A stretch of DNA of 64,000 bases from Salinibacter grassmerensis (GTDB taxonomy: Bacteria; Bacteroidota; Rhodothermia; Rhodothermales; Salinibacteraceae): contig NZ_CAMTTF010000002.1 in the NCBI RefSeq assembly GCF_947077765.1, positions 620,001 to 684,000 of the forward strand, in the 5' to 3' direction. The notes below the pieces were generated by a model. It did not search any database. It was not told the origin of the DNA and saw only the letters and a list, made by a program, of their open reading frames with translations. A program made the position numbers and the translations under genes. Positions 26,264 to 35,338 of the stretch are shown in pieces. Each line of letters begins with the position of its first letter. The stretch's first letter is position 1.

Positions 26264-27199
26264 ATGCAGTCGATCTCGGCCGCGGTTCACATTCAGGGTC
26301 CGACGGTGCGGTACGCGGAAGTAGAACGAGACGGCTCGGACGTGGATCTCCGGCGGTTTGGGGAAGAGACCTTCGAGGTGGACATTGCGCGCGTCCTGTG
26401 GGGAGACACAAGCCCTGCGCCCCTCGACACGATTACGACCGCCCTGTCCCGCATTTTTGACGACACCGACGCATCGGACGTGGGACTGGTGCTCCATCCG
26501 GTGGATGCGTACAGCGTTCTCATGCCCCTCCCCGGAGGACTTTCGGCGGAGGAGCGCGACCGACGTGTGGCGTATCAGGCGGCCCTGGTTACGAACACCC
26601 GGTCGCCCGGAGCGCTCCATACCGTGTCGAAATCCGTGCGCACGACCGTGGAGGATGGCGAGACGGTCGAGTGGGTGCACGTTTTGGCCGTGCCCGAGCA
26701 GGTGGAGGCGCGCATGGAGGCCCTGTTCGCCGAGGTGTCCGGAGTGGACACGACAGGGCGCATCCTCAGCGCGGAGGCGGCGGCCCATCTAATGGGACTG
26801 TCGGAGGAGGGGGGGGCGCTGGCAACGGCGGCAGACGACGAGACGTATCAGCTCGGGATTGGGCAGTACGCAGGGCACACCGAATATGCCCTGACGCGGA
26901 ACGGTAGTTGGCACCATGCCCACGCGGCCGAGAACGCCCCGACGGCCGAAGACCAAGTCTATTACGCCGTAGGAATGCTCAACCGGATTGGGATGGTGCC
27001 GGACGCGCTCGACGCTCTCGTCGTGTATGGGTCGGAGGTAGACGCCGTGGCCGGCGGTCCGTTCGAATCGGTATTCGAGAGCGCCCCTACTCTTCTCGAC
27101 CCATTCGGGCGGCTGCACCGCATCTGGGAGCCGGATGCGGAGCAGCCCGGAGAGTACGTGCCATGCATCGGCGGGGCCCTGGCTCTGTCTGCGGAGTGA
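26264..27199 (+). CDS. PilM/DUF3822-like actin-fold protein
   Basis: 311 residues, no signal peptide or helix. The spacing of 'GIGQYAGHTEYALTRNGSW', 'VYYAVGMLNRIGMVPDALD' and 'LVVYGSEVDA', and the closing 'YVPCIGGALAL', fit the FtsA/PilM-type ATPase fold of DUF3822 proteins. A DUF3822 gene beside rsmD and coaD is, from memory, a recurring arrangement in Bacteroidota, which supports the call. The nucleotide-binding motifs are degenerate. Function unknown. Confidence 0.68.
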   Translation: MQSISAAVHIQGPTVRYAEVERDGSDVDLRRFGEETFEVDIARVLWGDTSPAPLDTITTALSRIFDDTDASDVGLVLHPVDAYSVLMPLPGGLSAEERDRRVAYQAALVTNTRSPGALHTVSKSVRTTVEDGETVEWVHVLAVPEQVEARMEALFAEVSGVDTTGRILSAEAAAHLMGLSEEGGALATAADDETYQLGIGQYAGHTEYALTRNGSWHHAHAAENAPTAEDQVYYAVGMLNRIGMVPDALDALVVYGSEVDAVAGGPFESVFESAPTLLDPFGRLHRIWEPDAEQPGEYVPCIGGALALSAE

Positions 27200-27341
27200 A
27201 AGGGACACGAGGAAAGAGGCACGTCCCCGTGCGACACCCCCATTGGGGATCTCTACCCCCGACAGGCGTTTATCACTTTCGAGGCTCGTCGGCTGTAGGG
27301 CCTCGTCGCAGCATCTGCTCATTTGGCAACCCTGATCCACT

Positions 27342-27950
27342 ATGAAACTCATTGCCGGCCGGTTTGGCGGCCACGGCCTCAAAACGCCCTCTGGCCACGA
27401 GACACGCCCCTCCACGGCCCGGACGCGTGAGGCCCTGTTCGGGCTCATCGACGCCCGCATTTACCTTGAGGGCGCAGAGGTGCTTGACCTCTTTTCCGGC
27501 ACGGGCGCACTCGGCCTGGAGGCCATCAGCCGAGGGGCGGAGCTCGTGACGTTCGTAGAGCAGAAACGCGAGGTCATCAACTACGCCCGAGAAAACGCCG
27601 AAAAGATTGGGGTGGAGGACAAATGTATCTTCATACAGGGGGACGCCGTGGAGTACCTGCGGACCTACCAGGGGCCGGCGCTCGACCTTATCATGGCGGA
27701 TCCGCCCTACAAGCTGGACACCATGCAGGAGATGCCCGACCTGGCGGTGCCCCACCTCGACACCGATGGCGTTTTCACGCTCGAACACAGCTCGCACGAC
27801 TGGTTCGATGAGCACCCCCGGCTGATGACGAGTCGGTCCTACGGGCGCACCATCGTGAGTCTATTTCGCCCCCCGCTTCCGCCCGAGGCAACGGACGACG
27901 TGACGAGCGACGCAGAGTCGGCCACGGAGTCCTCCCCGAAGACGTCTTAA
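27342..27950 (+). CDS. rsmD: 16S rRNA (guanine(966)-N(2))-methyltransferase
   Basis: 202 residues. 'RPSTARTREALFGLID' is the RsmD N-terminal signature. 'VLDLFSGTGALGLEAISRGA' binds S-adenosylmethionine and 'IMADPPYKLD' is the N-methyltransferase catalytic motif. It modifies G966 of 16S rRNA. An acidic Asp/Glu/Ser tail of about 25 residues is extra. coaD follows after 36 bp. Confidence 0.95.
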   Translation: MKLIAGRFGGHGLKTPSGHETRPSTARTREALFGLIDARIYLEGAEVLDLFSGTGALGLEAISRGAELVTFVEQKREVINYARENAEKIGVEDKCIFIQGDAVEYLRTYQGPALDLIMADPPYKLDTMQEMPDLAVPHLDTDGVFTLEHSSHDWFDEHPRLMTSRSYGRTIVSLFRPPLPPEATDDVTSDAESATESSPKTS

Positions 27951-27986
27951 CCTGCTGCGCGCTTAGCTTGGACCCCTCGCCCCTGC

Positions 27987-28481
27987 ATGGACCAGAATTT
28001 TGCCCTGTATCCCGGCACGTTCGATCCCTTCACGTTCGGCCACCGGGACGTTTTGGAGCGGGCCCTCCGCGTCTTCGACCGTGTGGAAGTGACCGTGGGC
28101 GTCAACCTCGAAAAAGAGACCCTCTTTTCGACCCAGGAGCGCACGACACTCGTGCGTCGATGCACCGAAGACCTGGACGGCGTGGAGGTGCAGGCCCACC
28201 AGGGGCTCATCGTGGATCGCGCGCAGGAGGTCGGCGCGGCGGCCCTGGTGCGAGGGCTCCGTCAGGTGAGTGACTTCGACGCGGAGTTCCGCATGGCCTT
28301 TGCCAACCGGAAGCTGGCCCCGGAGCTGGAGACCGTGTTCTTCATGACCTCCGAGGAGTACGCCCTCATCAGTTCCTCGATGGTGCGGGATGCTCATCGA
28401 TGGGACGGGGACGTCTCGAAGTTCGTGCCGCCTCCGGTCGTGGAGGCGCTGGAGCAGAAGGGCGTGCCGGCCCGGTCGTAA
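27987..28481 (+). CDS. coaD: Pantetheine-phosphate adenylyltransferase
   Basis: 164 residues. Nucleotidyltransferase motifs 'YPGTFDPFTFGHRDVLERAL' and 'ISSSMVRD', and 'GLRQVSDFDAEFRMAFANRK', are characteristic. It catalyses the fourth step of coenzyme A synthesis. It lies directly after rsmD, a widespread pairing. Confidence 0.96.
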   Translation: MDQNFALYPGTFDPFTFGHRDVLERALRVFDRVEVTVGVNLEKETLFSTQERTTLVRRCTEDLDGVEVQAHQGLIVDRAQEVGAAALVRGLRQVSDFDAEFRMAFANRKLAPELETVFFMTSEEYALISSSMVRDAHRWDGDVSKFVPPPVVEALEQKGVPARS

Positions 28482-28642
28482 CAGCGCCTGGCCCGCGTAT
28501 TGAGGCAAATGGTTCTCCTCAACGTCTCCCGCGTTGTTGGGCAGTCTGGACCGTGCACGGCCGGACGCGAGGCCTTTTGATTCGCCGCCGCGTCCTGTAT
28601 CTTCACCGACACACATATCCCTCACTTACCCTTACGTGACGA

Positions 28643-29017
28643 ATGGACACGCCGGACGACCTTTACTACACAGACGATCACGAATGGCTGCGCGTCGAGA
28701 ACGGCACGGCCACCGTGGGCATCACAGACTTTGCACAGAGCGAACTCGGCGACATTGTTTTTGTCGAGCTAGAGCCGGAGGGGACGGAGCTTGGGCAGGA
28801 CGACATCTTCGGGACTGTTGAGGCGGTCAAGACGGTGTCGGAGCTGTACATGCCCGCGGGGGGCACCATCACGGCGATCAACGAGGAGCTTGAGCTCGCG
28901 CCGGAGGTCGTAAACGAAGATCCGTACGGGGACGGATGGATGATTGAGATTGAACTCGCAGCGCCCGACGAGGCGGAGGAGCTGATGGGGGCTGACGCGT
29001 ACGCGGAGGTCACGTGA
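28643..29017 (+). CDS. gcvH: Glycine cleavage system H protein
   Basis: 124-residue lipoyl carrier. '[20 protein letters not shown]'-type N-terminal block and the lipoylation site '[14 protein letters not shown]' (Lys attachment) are present, followed by '[18 protein letters not shown]'. It shuttles the aminomethyl group between P, T and L proteins. No other gcv genes lie in the window. guaA follows 115 bp later. Confidence 0.95.
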   Translation: MDTPDDLYYTDDHEWLRVENGTATVGITDFAQSELGDIVFVELEPEGTELGQDDIFGTVEAVKTVSELYMPAGGTITAINEELELAPEVVNEDPYGDGWMIEIELAAPDEAEELMGADAYAEVT

Positions 29018-29132
29018 TCTCCCTTGCGCACGCTCCGTGCGCGCCGCTCGCGGGTCTGTCGAGAACAGGACCGCACGAAACGACTGGTTGCCATTGCACT
29101 CTGACATTCGCCCCTTCCCACCCCCCGTGTCG

Positions 29133-30713
29133 ATGCACGACAGGATCGTTGTTCTGGACTTTGGTTCGCAGTACACGCAACTCATCGCGCGTCGGGTGCG
29201 TGAGACCGGAGTGTACTCGGAGATTCGCCCCTGCACCGTTGGGGCGGACGAAATCGACGCCCTGAACCCGAATGGCGTCATCCTCTCTGGGGGGCCCTGT
29301 TCGGTCTACGACGAGGAAGGGCCGACACTCGACCCGGCCCTGCTCAACCTGGAGCGGCCCGATGGCACTCCGGTGCCGCTGCTGGGCATCTGCTACGGCC
29401 TGCAGGCGATGGCACACCAGTTTGGGGGCGAGGTGGCGCGGGCCGACCGGCGCGAGTTTGGGCGGGCGCAGCTGCAGGTGCCCCCGGACGGGCAGGAGAA
29501 ATCGCTTCTCTTCGAAGGCGTGCCGAGCGGCTCCACCGTCTGGATGAGCCACAGCGACCACCTGACGGACCTCCCCAGTGGCTACGAGGTGATTGCCCGG
29601 ACCGACAATGCCCCGGTGGCCGCTGTGCGTGACACAGACGGGCCCTATTACGGCGTGCAGTTTCACCCGGAGGTAGTGCACACGGACTACGGCCGCCAGA
29701 TTCTGGAGAACTTTGCGCACGAGATTTGCGAGTGCAGTGGGGACTGGACGCCTGCCTCGTTCGTGGAGGAGCAGACCGAAGAGATCCGGGCTCGAGTGGG
29801 CGACCGCCACGTCATCTTGGGCCTGTCCGGGGGCGTCGACTCGTCCGTCGCCGCAGCCCTTCTGCAGCGGGCCCTGGGCGATCAGCTCCACTGCATCTTC
29901 GTCAACAACGGCCTCCTGCGGAAGGGGGAGTGGGACCAGGTTCAAGATACGTTCCGGGGCCACTTCGAGATGGACCTGCGCACCACCGACGCTACGGACC
30001 GCTTTCTGGATCGGCTCGACGGGGTAACGGACCCGGAGGAGAAGCGGACCATCGTCGGCAATACGTTCATCGAGGTCTTCGAGGAGCAGACCGAGGCCAT
30101 TGCTGCTGACCTGGGACACCGACCCACCTACCTCGCCCAGGGCACGCTCTACCCCGATCTGATTGAGAGCGTCTCATTCAAGGGGCCCTCCGTCACCATC
30201 AAGACCCACCACAACGTCGGTGGGCTGCCCGACGAGCTCGACTTCGATCTCATCGAACCCTTCCGGGAGCTGTTCAAAGACGAGGTGCGCGAGATCGGGC
30301 GTCTGCTGGACGTGCCGGACCCCATTGTGGGGCGCCATCCCTTCCCCGGGCCCGGCCTCGCCATCCGCATTCTCGGACAGATCACGCGGGAGCGGCTGGC
30401 CCTGCTGCGAGAGGCCGACGCCATTTTCATTGAGGAGCTGCGCGCCAACGACCTCTACGATGAGGTGTGGCAGGCATTCGCGGTCCTTCTTCCGGTGCAG
30501 GCGGTGGGCGTGATGGGGGACGAGCGCACCTACGAAAACGTGTGCGCCCTGCGCGCCGTGACCAGCGTGGACGGCATGACAGCCGACTGGGCGCATCTCC
30601 CCCACGACTTTCTCGGGCACGTCTCGAACCGCATCGTCAACGAAGTGCCCGGCATCAACCGGATTGTCTACGACGTGAGCTCCAAGCCGCCGGCAACCAT
30701 CGAGTGGGAATAA
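29133..30713 (+). CDS. guaA: GMP synthase (glutamine-hydrolysing)
   Basis: 526 residues. Class I glutamine amidotransferase with nucleophile Cys87 in '[15 protein letters not shown]' and '[13 protein letters not shown]'. ATP-pyrophosphatase loop '[11 protein letters not shown]'. C-terminal dimerisation domain with '[14 protein letters not shown]' and the terminal 'PPATIEWE'. It converts XMP to GMP. ATG 29133 (MHDRIVV) matches the conserved start; the upstream reading frame is not conserved sequence. Confidence 0.97.
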   Translation: MHDRIVVLDFGSQYTQLIARRVRETGVYSEIRPCTVGADEIDALNPNGVILSGGPCSVYDEEGPTLDPALLNLERPDGTPVPLLGICYGLQAMAHQFGGEVARADRREFGRAQLQVPPDGQEKSLLFEGVPSGSTVWMSHSDHLTDLPSGYEVIARTDNAPVAAVRDTDGPYYGVQFHPEVVHTDYGRQILENFAHEICECSGDWTPASFVEEQTEEIRARVGDRHVILGLSGGVDSSVAAALLQRALGDQLHCIFVNNGLLRKGEWDQVQDTFRGHFEMDLRTTDATDRFLDRLDGVTDPEEKRTIVGNTFIEVFEEQTEAIAADLGHRPTYLAQGTLYPDLIESVSFKGPSVTIKTHHNVGGLPDELDFDLIEPFRELFKDEVREIGRLLDVPDPIVGRHPFPGPGLAIRILGQITRERLALLREADAIFIEELRANDLYDEVWQAFAVLLPVQAVGVMGDERTYENVCALRAVTSVDGMTADWAHLPHDFLGHVSNRIVNEVPGINRIVYDVSSKPPATIEWE

Positions 30714-30796
30714 TAATGCTGCGAGGGAATGCTGCGTTGGGATGGGGAAGAGACAAGTTTCTTGGCGTCAATTCTTCAACATCGTCTCCCGTCTCC

Positions 30797-32491
30797 ATGG
30801 TGACTCACCGCTTCAGGCCGGCCTGTGTGCTTGGGCTCCTTCTGCTTCTGAGTGTCGGGGCGTCGGCGACGCCGGGCCATGCTCAGGAGGCGGTGGCCGT
30901 TCCCGAAGTTGAGAATGCGGAGCTGCTGTTTGAGGAAGGAGTTGCGGCATTTGAGCGGGGCGAGTACAAGACGGCGCACGAGCGCTTTCGGTTGGTGAGC
31001 GAGTACGAGCTCAACCGAAAAACGACGGCCGCTCTGCTCATGGACGGCAAGGCCCTCGTTCAACTGCGCCGCTACCGGGACGCCATCGACCGGCTTGAGG
31101 CTCTTCTCAACCAATATCCGGAGACGACGTACCGGGACGAGGCAGAGCGGCTCCTTGAGCGGGCCCGGAGCCGGCTCCGAGAAGAGACGCAGGCCCCGGA
31201 TACGCTCCGCGTCGGCGTGACGCTTCCGATGGGGGCCGCGGAGGTGTCCCTGTCCCAGGCCCTGTTCAACGGTGTTCGGCTGGCGGTCGACGAGCACAAT
31301 GGCTTACGACGGCGGTTCATCCGTCCGCCCGGTCTGCGGACGGAGGCCGACACCTTTGAGGTCTACGACACGGCCCGCCGTGCGGGAGACAGCCTCGCGG
31401 CCGCGGACGGAGAAACCACCGTGGCTGCGCCGGCCGACACCGTTCGCGTCGACTCGCTGCGGGTCGTCGCGGAGCAGGTCGAGCGCCCGGACTGGGTCGC
31501 GAAGATGCACTTCCGTCGGACAGGCCCCCGGCCCAAGGCTGCACGGGCGGCGGTCGACTCACTCGTGCGCCTCGACGATGTGGACGTGATTCTTGGGCCC
31601 ATCCGGAGCCGCGTGGCGCGGCCGGCGGGCGAGCGGGCCGAGGCTGCCCGCGTGCCTCTGGTGGCCCCGATGGCTACCGATGAGAGTGTGTCTGAAGGGA
31701 AGAACTACGTCTTCCAGGCCAATCCCACGATCCCGGACCGTGGGCGGGTCATGGCGCGGACCGCAAAAAATGGGCTCCTCATTGACCGCGTCGGGGTCAT
31801 CTACGAGGAGGGCAATGGCCTGAGCGCGCGCATGGCCGAGGGCTTTCGGGCGGAGGCCCGCCGGCAGGACCTGACGGTGCCCCTGAGCATTCCGCTGCAG
31901 GGGGCACGGGACTGGTCGCAGCTGCCGACCCTCCTCGAAGACTCGACCCTCATCGAGACCGACTCCCTTCGCGCCCGGCGAGATTCGGCCGCCACCGATT
32001 CGCTGCTGGCCGAGACGGAGGCGCTTTATCTCCCCGTGTCGGGCCGTGGCACTGCGGGCAAGATTCAGGGGGCCCTCACGGGCCTTCGGCAAATTCTCCC
32101 CGGGAAGCGGGTGCTCGGCAACGCCGAGTGGCACGACCTTCCCTTCAAGGAGTCGGCCAGCACGGCCACCGCCACGTACACGAACGGCTTCTACGTGCAG
32201 ACGGATCGGCCGGCCGTGCAACGGTTCGTCCGCCGATACCGCCTGCTTACGGGCAGCCCCCCGGACGAACTTTCCACCAACGGCCGCCGCCTAGCCTACG
32301 TGGGCTACGACGTGGCCCGCTTTCTGCTGACCACCCTCTCGCCGTCCGGCACAGGGCCCACGCCCCGGGCGCTCCGCACCGCTCCGACGTATGAGGGCCT
32401 TGGAATGAACATCGGCTTTCAGGGAGAAAATGGGAATCAGGCGCTGTTTATCCATCGCTACCGCGACCAACGGACGGAGCTTCTCCGGTAG
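30797..32491 (+). CDS. Exported TPR plus periplasmic ligand-binding (LivK/LppC-like) protein
   Basis: 564 residues from ATG 30797, which gives a signal peptide ('VLGLLLLLSVGASATPGHAQ'). Residues about 35-125 carry TPR-like repeats ('FEEGVAAFERGEYKTAHERF', 'LEALLNQYPETTYRDEAERL'). The remainder is a type I periplasmic-binding fold ('LRVGVTLPMGAAEVSLSQAL', 'VDVILGPIRSRVA', 'VPLVAPMATDESV'), with a Ser/Asp-rich insertion. The layout recalls LppC/LpoA-type penicillin-binding-protein activators. bamD follows 168 bp downstream, so an envelope-assembly role is inferred. Confidence 0.8.
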   Translation: MVTHRFRPACVLGLLLLLSVGASATPGHAQEAVAVPEVENAELLFEEGVAAFERGEYKTAHERFRLVSEYELNRKTTAALLMDGKALVQLRRYRDAIDRLEALLNQYPETTYRDEAERLLERARSRLREETQAPDTLRVGVTLPMGAAEVSLSQALFNGVRLAVDEHNGLRRRFIRPPGLRTEADTFEVYDTARRAGDSLAAADGETTVAAPADTVRVDSLRVVAEQVERPDWVAKMHFRRTGPRPKAARAAVDSLVRLDDVDVILGPIRSRVARPAGERAEAARVPLVAPMATDESVSEGKNYVFQANPTIPDRGRVMARTAKNGLLIDRVGVIYEEGNGLSARMAEGFRAEARRQDLTVPLSIPLQGARDWSQLPTLLEDSTLIETDSLRARRDSAATDSLLAETEALYLPVSGRGTAGKIQGALTGLRQILPGKRVLGNAEWHDLPFKESASTATATYTNGFYVQTDRPAVQRFVRRYRLLTGSPPDELSTNGRRLAYVGYDVARFLLTTLSPSGTGPTPRALRTAPTYEGLGMNIGFQGENGNQALFIHRYRDQRTELLR

Positions 32492-32659
32492 AGACAAAGA
32501 CCCTGCGGAGGAGGGGCGATCCATCTGGGCTTAAAGCTGCGGAGAGGAACAGACCCTCCCCCCTGTCGTTTCGGCCCGCGTTATCGCTTCCGCCCCAACT
32601 GTCACACCGAAAGCAGGGGCGGCCCTCTCGTCGACTGCCTTCATCGTAGTGGTCCCTTC

Positions 32660-33514
32660 ATGCGTACGTCGGCTCTCGTTCCTGTTCTGCTGTTTGCGCT
32701 TCTCGGGGCCCTCGTCGGATGCTCGGGAGGCACCGAGCTTACCTACAGTGGGCCGGAAGAAGCGTACAAGAAGGGGGTTGCCGAGATGGAGGAAGGCGAT
32801 CATCAGCAGGCCATTCGCTTCTTTCGGGCCGTGTTTGAATACGGGCGGGGGAACGAGTGGGCCCCCGATGCGCGCTTCAAGCTCGCCATGGCGCAGCGCG
32901 GGCTGAACAAGCATCTGGTGGCCGCGAACGAATTCCAGCGCTTCACGCAGCTCTACCGCAACGACGATCTCCTTCCTCGGGCCGAGTTTGAACGCGCCAA
33001 CTCGTACTACCTCCGGTCGCCCTCGTACCGTCTCGACCAGTCGGACTCGGAGGAGGCCATCTCTCTCTTTCGTCTTTTCATTGACCGGCACCCGAACCAC
33101 GAACTCGTGCCGAAGGCCGAAGAGAAAATCAATGAGCTCCGCGCGAAACTTGCACGGAAGAAGTACGAGGCGGGCCAGCTCTACGAGCAGCGCGACATGT
33201 GGCAGGCCGCCACGACAGTCTACGAACGTGCCTTTGATCAGTACCCAGACACACGCTGGGCCGACAACGCGCTTCTTGGTGCAGTACGGACGTACGTTCG
33301 GTACGCGGACCGAAGCGTGGAGAGCAAGCAGGCCGAGCGCTACCAGAAAGCGATCGAGAATTACAACCGGCTCACGCAACTCTTCCCCGAGAGCACTCTT
33401 CTTGGGCGGGCGGAGAACCTGTACAGCGAGGCCCGAGAAAAGCTCGATCGCGTGCAGGCCCGAGAGGGTGAGCAGTCGCTGGCGCAGGAGGATGCGTCGG
33501 GCGGCTCCAACTGA
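32660..33514 (+). CDS. bamD: Outer membrane assembly lipoprotein BamD
   Basis: 284 residues. Lipobox ends at Cys21 ('LLGALVGCSGG'). TPR units are seen in 'AYKKGVAEMEEGDHQQAIRF', 'LPRAEFERANSYYLRSP' and 'AEEKINELRAKLARKKYEAG'. This is the BamD/ComL pattern with five TPRs. It works with BamA to insert beta-barrel proteins. The C-terminal tail is Gln/Glu-rich. nadD follows after 29 bp. Confidence 0.93.
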   Translation: MRTSALVPVLLFALLGALVGCSGGTELTYSGPEEAYKKGVAEMEEGDHQQAIRFFRAVFEYGRGNEWAPDARFKLAMAQRGLNKHLVAANEFQRFTQLYRNDDLLPRAEFERANSYYLRSPSYRLDQSDSEEAISLFRLFIDRHPNHELVPKAEEKINELRAKLARKKYEAGQLYEQRDMWQAATTVYERAFDQYPDTRWADNALLGAVRTYVRYADRSVESKQAERYQKAIENYNRLTQLFPESTLLGRAENLYSEAREKLDRVQAREGEQSLAQEDASGGSN

Positions 33515-33543
33515 CGAAGGGACTCTGTAGGCCCACCGTGCCC

Positions 33544-34131
33544 ATGAATGTTGGTCTTTTTGGAGGGTCCTTCAACCCGCCCCACGTCGCCCATCTCATC
33601 GTCGCGGAGGTCGTCCGCGACCAGTTCGGGCTCGACGAGGTGTGGTGGATTCCCAACGCTACTCCGCCCCACAAGCCGGACGACGAGTTGGTGGCCGTGC
33701 AGCACCGGCTGGCGATGACCGAGCGCATGGTGGCGGACAACCCGGCCTTTCGCGTGTGCGGAATTGAGGTGGAACGGGAAGGCGTGTCGTACACGGTCGA
33801 GACGCTCCGTGTCTTGCAGGACCAGCATCCCGATACGGACTTTGCCCTCATCCTCGGCAGTGACAGCCTCGACCACTTTGCCGACTGGCACCGGCCCGAC
33901 GAGATCGCTGAGCGCGTGCCGTTTATCGTGTACAAACGCCCCGGGGCCATCGAGTCGGTCGCCGATCCCCGCTTCGCGAACGATGTCCGGTACGCGGCTG
34001 CGCCCGTCCTGGAAATCTCGGGGACCGAGGTCCGCGCCCGGCGCCGGGCCGGCCGCTCCATCCGGTACCTCGTGCCGGAGGGGGTGCGCTCCTACATCGA
34101 CACCCACGACCTCTACCGCGTACGAGACTGA
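33544..34131 (+). CDS. nadD: Nicotinate-nucleotide adenylyltransferase
   Basis: 195 residues. 'NVGLFGGSFNPPHVAHLIVA' carries the (H/T)xGH-type nucleotidyltransferase motif. 'WWIPNATPPHK', 'LILGSDSLDHFADWH' and 'EISGTEVRARRRAG' complete the signature. It makes nicotinate adenine dinucleotide in NAD synthesis. ATG 33544 matches the usual start; a GTG two codons upstream (33538) is possible. Confidence 0.94.
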   Translation: MNVGLFGGSFNPPHVAHLIVAEVVRDQFGLDEVWWIPNATPPHKPDDELVAVQHRLAMTERMVADNPAFRVCGIEVEREGVSYTVETLRVLQDQHPDTDFALILGSDSLDHFADWHRPDEIAERVPFIVYKRPGAIESVADPRFANDVRYAAAPVLEISGTEVRARRRAGRSIRYLVPEGVRSYIDTHDLYRVRD

Positions 34132-34269
34132 CGAGCGGATGGCACGCGTCCAGGGTCGTTGCGTCGGCGCCTGAACTTTGCGTTGTCCGACATCGTTTTT
34201 AGATCCCGACACGAGCTTGGCCTGAACGCCAGCCCCAAATGCCGTCACGCTTTCTGAACTGACACCCCA

Positions 34270-34872
34270 ATGCCCATGGCGCTTACCGAATCGACGATGA
34301 TGGAACTGGGCCACCCGGCCCCCGACTTTTCACTGCCCGCGGCCAATCCCGAGGTGGACGACCGGGGCGACGCACAGCGTTCGCTCGCGGACTACGACGA
34401 GGCCGAGGCACTCGTTGTCGTCTTCATGTGCAACCACTGCCCGTACGTGCAGCACATCGAGGGTGCCCTCCTCGACGCGGCGCGGGAGTATCAGGACGAG
34501 GGCGTACAGTTTGTGGGCATTTGTTCGAACGATCCGGAGCGCTATCCGGACGACTCGTTCGACAACATGGCCGAGCGGGCTCGGGAGAAGGACTACCCGT
34601 TCCCGTACCTGCAGGACGAGACGCAGGAGGTGGCCACGGCCTACAAGGCGGCCTGCACCCCAGACATCTACGTCTTCGACGACGACCGCACGCTCGCCTA
34701 CCGCGGGCGCTTCGACGACACGCGTCCCGACGGGGACGAGGCACACGGGGACGACCTGCGCCAGGCCCTCGACGAGCTTCTCGCCGACGGCACTGTGACG
34801 ATGGAGCAGGCCCCCTCCATGGGATGCAACATCAAGTGGAAGCCCGATGCGACCCCGGCCCACGCGGCGTAG
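34270..34872 (+). CDS. Thioredoxin-fold AhpC/TSA-like redox protein
   Basis: 200 residues. The fold begins 'ELGHPAPDFSLPAANPEVDD' and has the active-site segment 'VVFMCNHCPYVQHIEGALLD' (CxxC). 'GICSNDPERYPDDSFDNM' and 'AACTPDIYVFDDDRTLAYRG' follow. This pattern is the widespread thioredoxin-family protein related to alkyl hydroperoxide reductases. No signal peptide, so cytoplasmic. The substrate is unknown. Confidence 0.9.
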   Translation: MPMALTESTMMELGHPAPDFSLPAANPEVDDRGDAQRSLADYDEAEALVVVFMCNHCPYVQHIEGALLDAAREYQDEGVQFVGICSNDPERYPDDSFDNMAERAREKDYPFPYLQDETQEVATAYKAACTPDIYVFDDDRTLAYRGRFDDTRPDGDEAHGDDLRQALDELLADGTVTMEQAPSMGCNIKWKPDATPAHAA

Positions 34873-34946
34873 GAGACCGGGCGCCAGGACGCGAGGCCGA
34901 CCACGGGGGACGAGGCGGCCTCTCGCACCCCCAGTGTCATTTCTGG

Positions 34947-35165
34947 ATGGTCATGTTTAGTGGACGCGCATTTCGGACCTGGACACACGTCGTTGCCGGG
35001 GCCTGCGGCATCGCTGCCCTCTTCCTAGGCGTGATGGTGATGGCCGAAGAGGTGATTGGCGATAGGGCGCGGGTCACGCGGGCGGCCCTCGTGATGAGTG
35101 CAGCGGCATTCCTCGGGTACATCGGGGTCGCCTGGCTCATCCGCCGCGACGAGGCCCACCCGTGA
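34947..35165 (+). CDS. Small two-helix membrane protein
   Basis: 72 residues with two hydrophobic helices ('VVAGACGIAALFLGVMVMAE' and 'ALVMSAAAFLGYIGVAWLI') and short charged ends. Codon use is normal. No family recognised. It begins 74 bp after the thioredoxin-like gene; ATG at 34947 or 34953. It could be a real small integral protein or a chance frame. Confidence 0.5.
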   Translation: MVMFSGRAFRTWTHVVAGACGIAALFLGVMVMAEEVIGDRARVTRAALVMSAAAFLGYIGVAWLIRRDEAHP

Positions 35166-35327
35166 GAGTGCTTGCACAGGACGTCCTCCAGGAGAGCGAG
35201 AATCATGAGTGGAGTCCGTTTCGTTGGAGTGTATATCCGGACCTGATTCCATCTCTCCTAGATCTGGGAGCGCTTCCGGTTTATAAGAGCACGGTTCTGA
35301 GCCTTCATCTACACGCATTCAACCCCT

Positions 35328-35335
35328 GAGGTGAT
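35328..35335 (+). promoter_or_regulatory. Strong Shine-Dalgarno sequence for phhA
   Basis: GAGGTGAT lies a few bases before ATG 35339 and complements the 3' end of 16S rRNA almost perfectly. Most other starts in this window lack such a site, so translation of this gene is probably set high. Confidence 0.6.
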
Positions 35336-35338
35336 ATC

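Noticed and set aside
30467-30796. Upstream extension of the TPR/ligand-binding protein
   Set aside because: It overlaps guaA out of frame; the ATG at 30797 begins a good signal peptide.
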